Positions 58,119 to 64,000 of a stretch of 64,000 nucleotides of DNA are shown one piece after another. Position 1 is the first letter of the stretch; every line of letters begins with the position of its first letter. Origin of the DNA: Taklimakanibacter deserti (lineage in GTDB: Bacteria > Pseudomonadota > Alphaproteobacteria > Rhizobiales > Aestuariivirgaceae); NCBI GenBank assembly GCA_003574785.1, contig QORU01000016.1, forward strand, positions 1 through 64,000, in the 5' to 3' direction. Under the pieces are notes generated by a model. That model did not search any database. It had not been told where the DNA came from and was given only the letters and a program-made list of their open reading frames with translations. The position numbers were made by a program, and so were the translations under genes.

Positions 58119-58667
58119 ATGAGCACGACCATTCTGACCGATCACGTCGAGACGCCCATCGGTCCCATGATCCTGATGGTCGAGGACGACGTGATGATCG
58201 GGCTTGAGTTCGACGATCAGCCCGAGCGCTACATGAAGGACATCAAACGCCGCTACCCCGAACATGTGATGCGGGAGACTGCCAATCCGTGCGGCTTCTC
58301 GGATCATCTGCGGGCCTATTATGCGGGCGATGTCGCAGCCGTCGACGGTTTGCCGGCGAAGGGTGGCGGCACGCCGTTCCAGGAACGCGTCTGGGCCGAG
58401 CTGCGGCGCATTCCGGTCGGCACGACCATCTCCTATGGCGAGCTCGCGACCCGCCTCGGCGACAAGAATGCGATGCGCGCCGTGGGCCTCGCCAATGGCC
58501 GCAATCCGATCTCGGTCGTGGTGCCGTGCCATCGCGTGATCGGCTCGGACGGGACGCTCACCGGCTATGGCGGCGGCCTGCCGCGCAAGACCTGGCTCCT
58601 CAATCATGAAGGGGTGCCGATCCGCAACGGCCGGGTCGATCGGCAGAACGATCTCTTTGATGCATGA
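58119..58667 (+). CDS. ogt: Methylated-DNA--[protein]-cysteine S-methyltransferase
   Basis: A 182-residue suicide repair protein for O6-methylguanine. The acceptor Cys is in VVVPCHRVIGSDG and the helix-turn-helix is VGTTISYGELATRLGDKNAM. No AdaA-type N-terminal domain is present, so it is Ogt-like rather than Ada. The ATG at 58119 has GAGGTG upstream. It is convergent with the CRP-like regulator gene ten bases downstream. Confidence 0.92.
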   Translation: MSTTILTDHVETPIGPMILMVEDDVMIGLEFDDQPERYMKDIKRRYPEHVMRETANPCGFSDHLRAYYAGDVAAVDGLPAKGGGTPFQERVWAELRRIPVGTTISYGELATRLGDKNAMRAVGLANGRNPISVVVPCHRVIGSDGTLTGYGGGLPRKTWLLNHEGVPIRNGRVDRQNDLFDA

Positions 58668-58676
58668 CCAAGAGTC

Positions 58677-59372
58677 CTACTGCCATTCGGCGTGGACCAG
58701 ATCGCGCAAGCGCTCGAGGCTCGGTATCTTCAGGGCCCGGCCGTCCTTGAGGACATAGCCCTGGGCTTCGAGCCAGGCGAACTCGCGGCTGACGGCTTCC
58801 CGATGCGTGCTGATGCGGGCTGCGAACTCGGCGTGTTTCGGCGCCGGCGACAGGACAGCCTGTTCCTTGTCTCGTGCGGCTGCCTCCGCCAGACGCAGCA
58901 ACTCCGCCCGCAGCCTCTGGCGAACCGCCATGGTGCTGAATTCAAAGATGCGCGTCGTGAGCACACGCACCTGTCCTGTCAGGTGCTTCAGCACGGCCAT
59001 GGTGAACTGCGGATGATTGGCAATAGCGGCGTGGAAATGCGGCTGCCGCATCACCGCCGCGACGCAACGCTCGACGCATTCGACGCTCGCAGATCGAGGC
59101 TGGCTGTCGAGGGCCGACAACTCGCCGACGATCGTGCCGGCGGCAACGTCCCTGAAGCCGACACGCTGCCCGTCGGCCGAATAGATGCTGACCCGCGCCT
59201 GCCCCTCGAGCAGAAACAGAACATCGAAGGTCAGGTCCGTATGGCCCATGATGAGCTCTTGCGCGCCATATTCGCGGATCGCGCAATGCTTGACGACCTC
59301 GGCAAAAGCGGCCTCATCCAGGGATTTGAAATAGGCGATCGACCTCAATGCGTCCAAATGTTGCTTGCTCAT
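58677..59372 (-). CDS. CRP/FNR-family transcriptional regulator
   Basis: A 231-residue regulator. The N-terminal cyclic-nucleotide-binding domain (about 15-125) has a phosphate-binding-cassette-like GTIVGELSALDSQPRSASVE with Glu and Arg, so cyclic AMP binding is plausible; there are no FNR-type cysteine clusters. The C-terminal helix-turn-helix (about 175-205) reads ARISTHREAVSREFAWLEAQ, with the R-E-x-V-x-R pattern that in E. coli CRP reads TGTGA half-sites. TGTGA-type sites lie upstream of both DUF1127 genes next door. The gene is monocistronic; a long helix at 125-150 would form the dimer. Confidence 0.88.
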   Translation of the reverse strand: MSKQHLDALRSIAYFKSLDEAAFAEVVKHCAIREYGAQELIMGHTDLTFDVLFLLEGQARVSIYSADGQRVGFRDVAAGTIVGELSALDSQPRSASVECVERCVAAVMRQPHFHAAIANHPQFTMAVLKHLTGQVRVLTTRIFEFSTMAVRQRLRAELLRLAEAAARDKEQAVLSPAPKHAEFAARISTHREAVSREFAWLEAQGYVLKDGRALKIPSLERLRDLVHAEWQ

Positions 59373-59571
59373 GTCCCAATGTCGGTAAGGCGGTGGAGCC
59401 GTCGACCATGATTAAGAACACCAAAGCCGCGCCGCGGCAATGGTGATATTACCTCATCCTTGAACGGTCGGCCGGGCCGCCGCGGGCAAGAACGCGAGGC
59501 CCTTCGAAGTGGGGGCTTGAGGGCTCGCGTTCCGCACCCGATGCTCGGACGAGCACGGATCGATGAAGGCT
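59373..59571. other. Intergenic hairpins between CRP-like gene and DUF1127 gene
   Basis: GAACGCGAG (59490-59498) pairs perfectly with CTCGCGTTC (59524-59532), and TGCTCG (59542-59547) with CGAGCA (59550-59555). They may end the DUF1127 message at 59572 on the minus strand. No gene is seen. Confidence 0.4.
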
Positions 59572-59865
59572 TCAGGACGGATCGTGATATCTGGGCGACA
59601 GCGTAAGGACTTCGGCGGCGACGACATAAGGATGCTGATTCGCGGCCTGCGGCACTGGCTTGCCGGACCTGTCTATGACGACTCCTATGTCATCCAGGAG
59701 CTCAGGGCTCATCGCCTTCAGCGCTTCCAGCGCCTCGATTTCGCGTCTGCGCGTCCGGTAGGCCTCGTGCTTCGACCTCATCCAGGCCGCAAGCTTGCTC
59801 AGGCGGGTGGAGCCGAAGAGACGCGTAGTATCACGGCTGACCAGGCGCTCTGCTTGAGTGTTCAT
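59572..59865 (-). CDS. DUF1127 protein (97 aa)
   Basis: A small cytoplasmic protein. The DUF1127 pattern, an Arg-rich helix followed by LxxLxDIG, appears as RREIEALEALKAMSPELLDD then IGV. The start at 59865 is chosen because AAGGAGAG precedes it; longer in-frame starts exist upstream. DUF1127 proteins in alphaproteobacteria have been linked to phosphate, RNA turnover and stress responses. The promoter region is related to that of the second DUF1127 gene (60529-60807), including a CRP-type site. Confidence 0.85.
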   Translation of the reverse strand: MNTQAERLVSRDTTRLFGSTRLSKLAAWMRSKHEAYRTRRREIEALEALKAMSPELLDDIGVVIDRSGKPVPQAANQHPYVVAAEVLTLSPRYHDPS

Positions 59866-59924
59866 GGTTCTCTCCTTTGTCGCGATCGGCTTCGATTTGG
59901 AGGCACTCTCGAACTGTGGCGCAA

Positions 59925-59968
59925 AGTTTAATGGCCAGGCGCGAACCATGTCTGTGAGTAAACTCACC
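59925..59968 (-). promoter_or_regulatory. CRP-type site and -10 of first DUF1127 gene
   Basis: TGTGA-N6-TCACC at 59953-59968 (TGTGAGTAAACTCACC) lies about 42 bases upstream of the transcription start predicted from TAAACT (59925-59930, minus strand). This is a class II activator position. The inner 14 bases are a near-perfect palindrome. Confidence 0.65.
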
Positions 59969-60016
59969 GAAGGGAAGGGAGAAACGCTTGCGGAGTGAGG
60001 GGAAGCGGCTTCAACG

Positions 60017-60059
60017 AAAAAAGAACCCCCACCCCGGGCGTCGGAACCGGAATGGGGGG
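60017..60059 (-). terminator. Rho-independent terminator of the DUF1127-membrane protein unit
   Basis: On the minus strand CCCCCATTCCGG pairs with CCGGGGTGGGGG (two G-U pairs) around a nine-base loop and is followed by TTCTTTTTT. It ends the minus-strand message of the genes at 60097-60519 and 60529-60807, so the next DUF1127 gene needs its own promoter. Confidence 0.85.
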
Positions 60060-60096
60060 AGTTGCCTCCGGAGGAAGATCCAGAGGTGGGGAGATC

Positions 60097-60519
60097 TCAG
60101 GTCTCGTCGTCGCGGCCTGCGAGCAGGTAGGCCGACAGCACGGCAAGCGCGACGGCGAGCACGAAGACGAAGATCATGAAGGCGGCGAGCGCGATGAACC
60201 CCGCGTCCTTGTAGGTGGCGATCGCCAGATGAGCGCCGGGCCAGATCACGCCGGCGGCCATGAGGGCGAAGAAATAGAACGCGAGCTCCTTGAGAGAGGG
60301 CGTTAGGAGCCCGCGCCCCACGCTGAGTGCCGCGATGAGCACCAGCGGGAGGGAAAGAAGAAGGCCGGCAATCGTCATGCTGTCGGCGCTGAGCGTGAAG
60401 AACGCATGAGCGGCGACCAGCAGGATCGCAACAAGCACGAAAGCGGCGAGAAAGCGTCCGCGATGCAGATGAAAGCTGCGCGGCGACCTCGATTGCGACA
60501 CTTGAGCCCCCATGACCAT
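60097..60519 (-). CDS. Small membrane protein (140 aa)
   Basis: A protein with about four hydrophobic helices (about 25-45, 50-70, 78-98, 108-133) and short polar ends; no named family is recognised. It lies nine bases behind the second DUF1127 gene and ahead of a terminator, so the two form one operon. Starts at 60519 or 60513 are both possible. The shared promoter suggests control by the CRP-type site at 60895-60910. Confidence 0.7.
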   Translation of the reverse strand: MVMGAQVSQSRSPRSFHLHRGRFLAAFVLVAILLVAAHAFFTLSADSMTIAGLLLSLPLVLIAALSVGRGLLTPSLKELAFYFFALMAAGVIWPGAHLAIATYKDAGFIALAAFMIFVFVLAVALAVLSAYLLAGRDDET

Positions 60520-60528
60520 GCCCCCGAT

Positions 60529-60807
60529 TTATGACCGCTTGTGCCGGTTCGAATGCTGCGATGGTGGAAACGCGGTTACCGGATTCGCCGGTGCGGGCTC
60601 GTCAGCGAGGTCGCCGAGCTTGCCGATATCCATACCGATATCGTTGAGAAGCTTGGCGTCCATGGCGCTCAGGCACGCCATGGTTTCCTCCTCGAGACGG
60701 CGGGCGCGGCGGGCCCGCCATTTCGTGTTCACCCAGGCGGCAAATCTCCCGAGCGGCTTAGGGCTCGAAGGGCGGCGAGTGAGCGGACGATGTGCGTGAG
60801 CATTCAT
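60529..60807 (-). CDS. DUF1127-like protein (92 aa)
   Basis: A small basic protein with the DUF1127 pattern in RRARRLEEETMACLSAMDA, then LLNDIGMDIGKLGDL. AGGAGAG precedes the ATG at 60807. The gene and its upstream region look like a diverged duplicate of the DUF1127 gene at 59572-59865: both have the same CRP-type site, -10 and a CAAATCG-rich leader block. It is followed by a membrane protein gene in the same operon. Confidence 0.82.
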   Translation of the reverse strand: MNAHAHRPLTRRPSSPKPLGRFAAWVNTKWRARRARRLEEETMACLSAMDAKLLNDIGMDIGKLGDLADEPAPANPVTAFPPSQHSNRHKRS

Positions 60808-60867
60808 AGTCTCTCTCCTGTGCTGCTTTCCGGCTTCTGGACGACCGGATTCGATTTGATGCAGGAG

Positions 60868-60910
60868 AGCTTAGTGAGACGGCAGGTTAGCGTCTGTGGG
60901 GAAACTCACA
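60868..60910 (-). promoter_or_regulatory. CRP-type site and -10 of second DUF1127 gene
   Basis: TGTGG-N6-TCACA at 60895-60910, with TAAGCT at 60868-60873 on the minus strand as the -10. The site starts 89 bases before the ATG (measured to its inner 14 bases), exactly as at the first DUF1127 gene. Confidence 0.65.
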
Positions 60911-60927
60911 GTCGAAAAAGGCCGGAT

Positions 60928-61701
60928 TCAAGCGCTTTTTGGCGTCTTCCGGTTGCGCAGGACATGTTCGTGGCCGGCGTCGTAAAGGGCAGAATCGCGA
61001 AAATCATGGGCAGTGAGCACAGGCCCCACGATCACCAGGGCCGTGCGGGTGAGCTTGGCCGAGCGAACCTTCCTGGCGATGGTCGCGAGCGTGCCATGGA
61101 TGATCTGCTCGTCGGGCCAGCTCACCCGATAGCCGACGACGACCGGGCAGTCGGGCCCGTAATACGGGGTCAAGGCGCGCTCCACATAGCCCAGATTGCG
61201 CACCGAGAGATGGATGACGAGCGTCGCCCTGGCGCGGCCCAGCTCCTCGAGCCGCTCCATTTCCGGCATCGGCGAGGCTTGCATCGCGGTGCGGGTCAGG
61301 ATGATCGTCTGGGCGATTTCGGGCAAAGTGAACTCGGTCTTGAGGGCCGCCGCCGTCGCCGCGAAGGCCGGAACGCCGGGCGTCACATCATAGGGAATGC
61401 CGAGTGCATCGAGCCGGCGCATCTGTTCGGCAATGGCGCCGTAGATCGAGGGATCGCCGGAATGCACGCGCGCGACGTCTTTGCCGGTACGATGCGCGGC
61501 TTCGATCTCGGCGATGATTTCGTCGAGATGAAGAGGCGCCGTGTCGATGACGCGAGCCCCTTCGGGCGCGGCCGTGACGATCTCTTCGGGCACCAGCGAG
61601 CCCGCATAGAGGCAGACCGGGCAGCTCTGAATGAGCCGCAAGCCGCGCAGCGTGATGAGATCGGGCGCGCCTGGCCCGGCGCCGATGAAATGAACCGTCA
61701 T
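60928..61701 (-). CDS. cobM: Precorrin-4 C11-methyltransferase
   Basis: A 257-residue SAM-dependent methyltransferase of corrin ring synthesis. It opens MTVHFIGAGPGAPDLITLRG, has VHSGDPSIYGAIAEQM and ends in the typical GPVLTAHDF region; all are diagnostic of CobM/CbiF. It overlaps the cbiG-cobJ gene by four bases (ATGA), so it is translationally coupled as the last gene of this cob operon. Confidence 0.94.
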   Translation of the reverse strand: MTVHFIGAGPGAPDLITLRGLRLIQSCPVCLYAGSLVPEEIVTAAPEGARVIDTAPLHLDEIIAEIEAAHRTGKDVARVHSGDPSIYGAIAEQMRRLDALGIPYDVTPGVPAFAATAAALKTEFTLPEIAQTIILTRTAMQASPMPEMERLEELGRARATLVIHLSVRNLGYVERALTPYYGPDCPVVVGYRVSWPDEQIIHGTLATIARKVRSAKLTRTALVIVGPVLTAHDFRDSALYDAGHEHVLRNRKTPKSA

Positions 61702-63467
61702 GCTTTTCTCTTCTTGGCATAGCCGCGCGGCGTATAGGCATAGGTCCGGCCATCGCCGCGCTGAAAGGATTTCGACTGCGATGAGCCCACCATCACCAGC
61801 GTCAGCATGTCGACCACGTCCGGATCGAAATCCTTGAGCGGAACGATGCGCACCTTCTCTTCGGCGCGGCCGAGATTGCTCGCGACGATCACCGGCGTGT
61901 CTTCCGGCCGATAGGACTTCAGGATGGCGATCGCCTTTTCCAGCTGATCGCGGCGTTTGAGCGAACGCGGATTGTAGAAGGCGGTGACGAAATCGCCCTG
62001 CGCGGCGGCCTTGAGCCTGTTCTCGATGATCTCCCAGGGGGTGAGTAGATCGGAGAGCGAGATGCAGCAGAAATCATGGCCGATCATGGCGCCGGCGCGT
62101 GCCGCCGCCGCCTGGAAGGCGGAAATACCGGGCAGCACCTCGACGGCGATGCGCTCAGGCGCCAGATCGATGAGCTCGAAGGCAAGCGCCGCCATGGCAT
62201 AGATGCCGGGATCGCCCGAGCAGATGAGGGCGACCTGACGACCCTCCTTGGCAAGCGCGATGGCATGGCGCACCCGCGTCTCTTCGGCGCCAAGCGGAAA
62301 ACGGTGCTCCTGCTGCGCGCCTTTCAGATCCCGGGCGAGATCGAGATAGAGATCGTAACCGACCCAGTCGGTCGCCTGGCGCAAGGCCGCGCTCGCCGCC
62401 GGGCTGCGCGAGGAATGGTCGCCGGGGCCAAGTCCGACGAGGCTGATCCTGCCTTGCGCGCGGCCGCGCGGCTCGAGGACAGGGGCAGGGGCCAGCGCCA
62501 CGGCGCAGGTGGCGCGTCGCGATTTGGTCTTGGGCACGATCAGGCGGGCTTCCTGCCCCGCCGCCGCCAGGGCGGCCCCTTCGGCGACGCCCGGACAGCC
62601 TACTTCCTTCATCACCAGAGGGGAGGGCGTCTTGAGCCTGGAGGCTTCGGCATTGAGCTCGGCCGCCGTGAACACGCGGAGCGGGAGGCCCAGATGCCGC
62701 GCCAGGGCATGGATCGCCGCCTCATCTTCCTTGAGGTCGAGAGAGGCGATGGCGGCCAGGGCGTTCCGGGACAGGCGATGCCGGGCGAGGGTGTCGTCCA
62801 CGAGGGTCACAAGTTCGTCCGCCGCGACGCCGCGTTCGCCGCCGACGCCCAAGGTGAGCACCTTGGGGTGATAAACGAGGTGCGACGGCGAGCCGGTCAG
62901 ATCCTCATGGGTCGCGGTGATCTCGAGCGCCGCGGCCGCAGACGTCGGGAGATCGAGCCAGGGCATCTGGCCGCTGGTCCTGACGCTTTCACCGGCCAGG
63001 AGACGCGCGGCAAAAGCCTTCATGTCCTCGGGATTGGCCAATACCCAGCCTGGTGGAGGATCATCAAGCGCAGCACCGAAGCGCAGATCGCTGGCGGTCG
63101 TGACCGCCGCATGGCCGCCGGTGATCTTGGCGATCCTTCGCGCCAGATCATTGGCGCCGTGATGTCCACCGAGCAACGGTATGACGGAGCTGCCGTCTTC
63201 CGCCAGCGCCAGGACAGGCGGTTCCTGGCGCTTGTCGTCGAGCACCGGCGCCAGGGCGCGGATGACGATGCCGGAGGCGCAGAGCGCAATAATCGGCCGG
63301 CCATCGCGGAAAAGCTCTTGCAGCGCCACTGTCGCCTTCTCATAGGCTCGATCCGGTCCGCTCACGCAGCGCGGTCCGTGGATCTCGGCCTCAAGCAGGT
63401 CCTTGAGCTTCTGCGCCAGGGGCAACGCGGAGCTTCCCAGGATGAAAATGGCGGGCGCCTTCACCAC
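61698..63467 (-). CDS. cobJ: Fused cobalamin protein CbiG and precorrin-3B C17-methyltransferase CobJ
   Basis: A 589-residue bifunctional protein. The N-terminal part (about 1-330) is CbiG-like, with IIALCASGIVIRALAPVLDD (N-terminal domain), PLLGGHHGANDLARRIA and a CobE-like LTLGVGGERGVAADEL. The C-terminal part (about 342-589) is CobJ/CbiH: ISLVGLGPGDHS, ICSGDPGIYAMAA and FVTAFYNPRSLKRRDQL. CbiG normally belongs to the early-cobalt (anaerobic) route and CobG to the oxygen-dependent route, so the combination with CobM and CobI is worth noting. GTG at 63467 overlaps the cobI end. No frame break. Confidence 0.9.
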   Translation of the reverse strand: MVKAPAIFILGSSALPLAQKLKDLLEAEIHGPRCVSGPDRAYEKATVALQELFRDGRPIIALCASGIVIRALAPVLDDKRQEPPVLALAEDGSSVIPLLGGHHGANDLARRIAKITGGHAAVTTASDLRFGAALDDPPPGWVLANPEDMKAFAARLLAGESVRTSGQMPWLDLPTSAAAALEITATHEDLTGSPSHLVYHPKVLTLGVGGERGVAADELVTLVDDTLARHRLSRNALAAIASLDLKEDEAAIHALARHLGLPLRVFTAAELNAEASRLKTPSPLVMKEVGCPGVAEGAALAAAGQEARLIVPKTKSRRATCAVALAPAPVLEPRGRAQGRISLVGLGPGDHSSRSPAASAALRQATDWVGYDLYLDLARDLKGAQQEHRFPLGAEETRVRHAIALAKEGRQVALICSGDPGIYAMAALAFELIDLAPERIAVEVLPGISAFQAAAARAGAMIGHDFCCISLSDLLTPWEIIENRLKAAAQGDFVTAFYNPRSLKRRDQLEKAIAILKSYRPEDTPVIVASNLGRAEEKVRIVPLKDFDPDVVDMLTLVMVGSSQSKSFQRGDGRTYAYTPRGYAKKRKA

Positions 63468-64000
63468 GACTCGCCGCCCTTATAGACGAGGATGGTCGAG
63501 AAATAGGGCCGCTCGCCCTCCGGCACATCGGCGAGCCGTGTGACTTTCTCGTCATCGAGCGTCGCCTTTTCGATGATGATCGCCTGGCCGGCGAGGCCCA
63601 GCTCGCTCAGCACGCCGCGGATCTTATCGAAATGCTGGCCGACCTTCATGATGGCAATCGCATCGGAGGAGATGATCTCCTGCTTGAGGCGCGAAGCGTC
63701 GAGCGTTCCCGGCAGCACCTTCAATATATCGTTGCGCGCCGCGAGCGGCCGGTTGATGGCGGCGGCGCAGGCGGTGATCGAGCTGATGCCCGGCACGACC
63801 TGCGTCAGATAATTCTGCGCCAGCCGCGTCAGGAGATAAGCGAAGCTGCCATAGAACAAGGGATCGCCCTCGCAGAGAAAGGCGACGTCGCGTCCTTGAT
63901 CGAGGTGGCTGGCGATCGCCTGCGCAGCGGCGTCATAGGCTTCCTGCGCCGGCGCTCTCTCGCGCCGCATCGGCACGTCGATGGCGAGCTCGATCACGTC
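63461..64000 (-). CDS. cobI: Precorrin-2 C20-methyltransferase, C-terminal part
   Basis: The frame runs off the right end of the window, so only about 179 C-terminal residues are seen. FLCEGDPLFYGSFAYLLTRL and QVVPGISSITACAAAINRPL are diagnostic of CobI/CbiL. The 3' end overlaps the start of the cbiG-cobJ gene by seven bases. The true start lies outside the window. Confidence 0.92.
   Translation of the reverse strand, partial: DVIELAIDVPMRRERAPAQEAYDAAAQAIASHLDQGRDVAFLCEGDPLFYGSFAYLLTRLAQNYLTQVVPGISSITACAAAINRPLAARNDILKVLPGTLDASRLKQEIISSDAIAIMKVGQHFDKIRGVLSELGLAGQAIIIEKATLDDEKVTRLADVPEGERPYFSTILVYKGGESW

Noticed and set aside
59441..59456. Possible CRP site in front of the CRP-like gene
   Set aside because: GGTGA-N6-CTCAT matches the TGTGA-N6-TCACA pattern too poorly to claim autoregulation.
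59563..59931. Plus-strand frame of 122 codons over the first DUF1127 gene
   Set aside because: The minus-strand gene has a strong ribosome-binding site and a family motif; this frame has neither.

Overview
The window is GC-rich, chromosomal DNA from an alphaproteobacterium, most likely a member of the Hyphomicrobiales (Rhizobiales). The evidence is two conserved gene clusters: rpsB-tsf-pyrH-frr-uppS-cdsA-rseP-bamA-fabZ with gltX-gltA and comEC, and argS-SPOR-scpA-scpB-tatABC-serS-surE-pcm. A MocR regulator, DUF1127 genes, an ErpA-type protein and a CHASE4-GGDEF-EAL protein fit the same placement. No rRNA, tRNA, CRISPR array, phage or insertion sequence was recognised.

Layout. 1-6.0 kb: a small hypothetical gene, an MFS exporter operon divergent from a MocR regulator, and a cyclic-di-GMP enzyme. 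6.3-13.2 kb: a five-gene ABC uptake operon of the ribose type. One permease is fused to a strictosidine-synthase/SMP-30-like beta-propeller, and a second stand-alone propeller follows. 13.2-15.4 kb: a glutathione transferase and an ATP-grasp protein of unknown function. 15.7-25.4 kb: translation, UMP kinase, isoprenoid and envelope genes. An antisense ASCH-domain gene splits tsf from pyrH. The usual dxr, lpxD, lpxA, lpxI and lpxB are absent from their normal slots. 25.4-26.4 kb: a TetR gene behind four operator-like palindromes in a partly duplicated promoter region.

26.4-33.1 kb: gltA and gltX divergent from comEC, which overlaps a chorismate mutase gene, then a secreted serine hydrolase. 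33.1-35.5 kb: a lower-GC molybdopterin oxidoreductase gene that may be acquired. 35.6-46.2 kb: an M48 peptidase/DUF898 pair, ilvD, an ExoR-like Sel1 protein, xthA, an aldo/keto reductase, erpA, dgt, a B12-type radical SAM protein and an SH3 protein. 46.4-58.7 kb: argS, a SPOR protein, scpAB (without nagZ), an orphan ABC ATPase, tatABC, serS, surE, pcm and ogt. 58.7-60.9 kb: a CRP-like regulator and two DUF1127 genes whose promoters carry matching CRP-type sites at the same distance from the start codons. 60.9-64 kb: cobalamin genes cobM, a cbiG-cobJ fusion and a cobI cut by the window end.

The strongest leads are the permease-propeller fusion operon, the missing lipid A and dxr genes, the CRP-type control of the two DUF1127 genes, and the TetR operator array. 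Functions are read from motifs and family knowledge. No database search was run.
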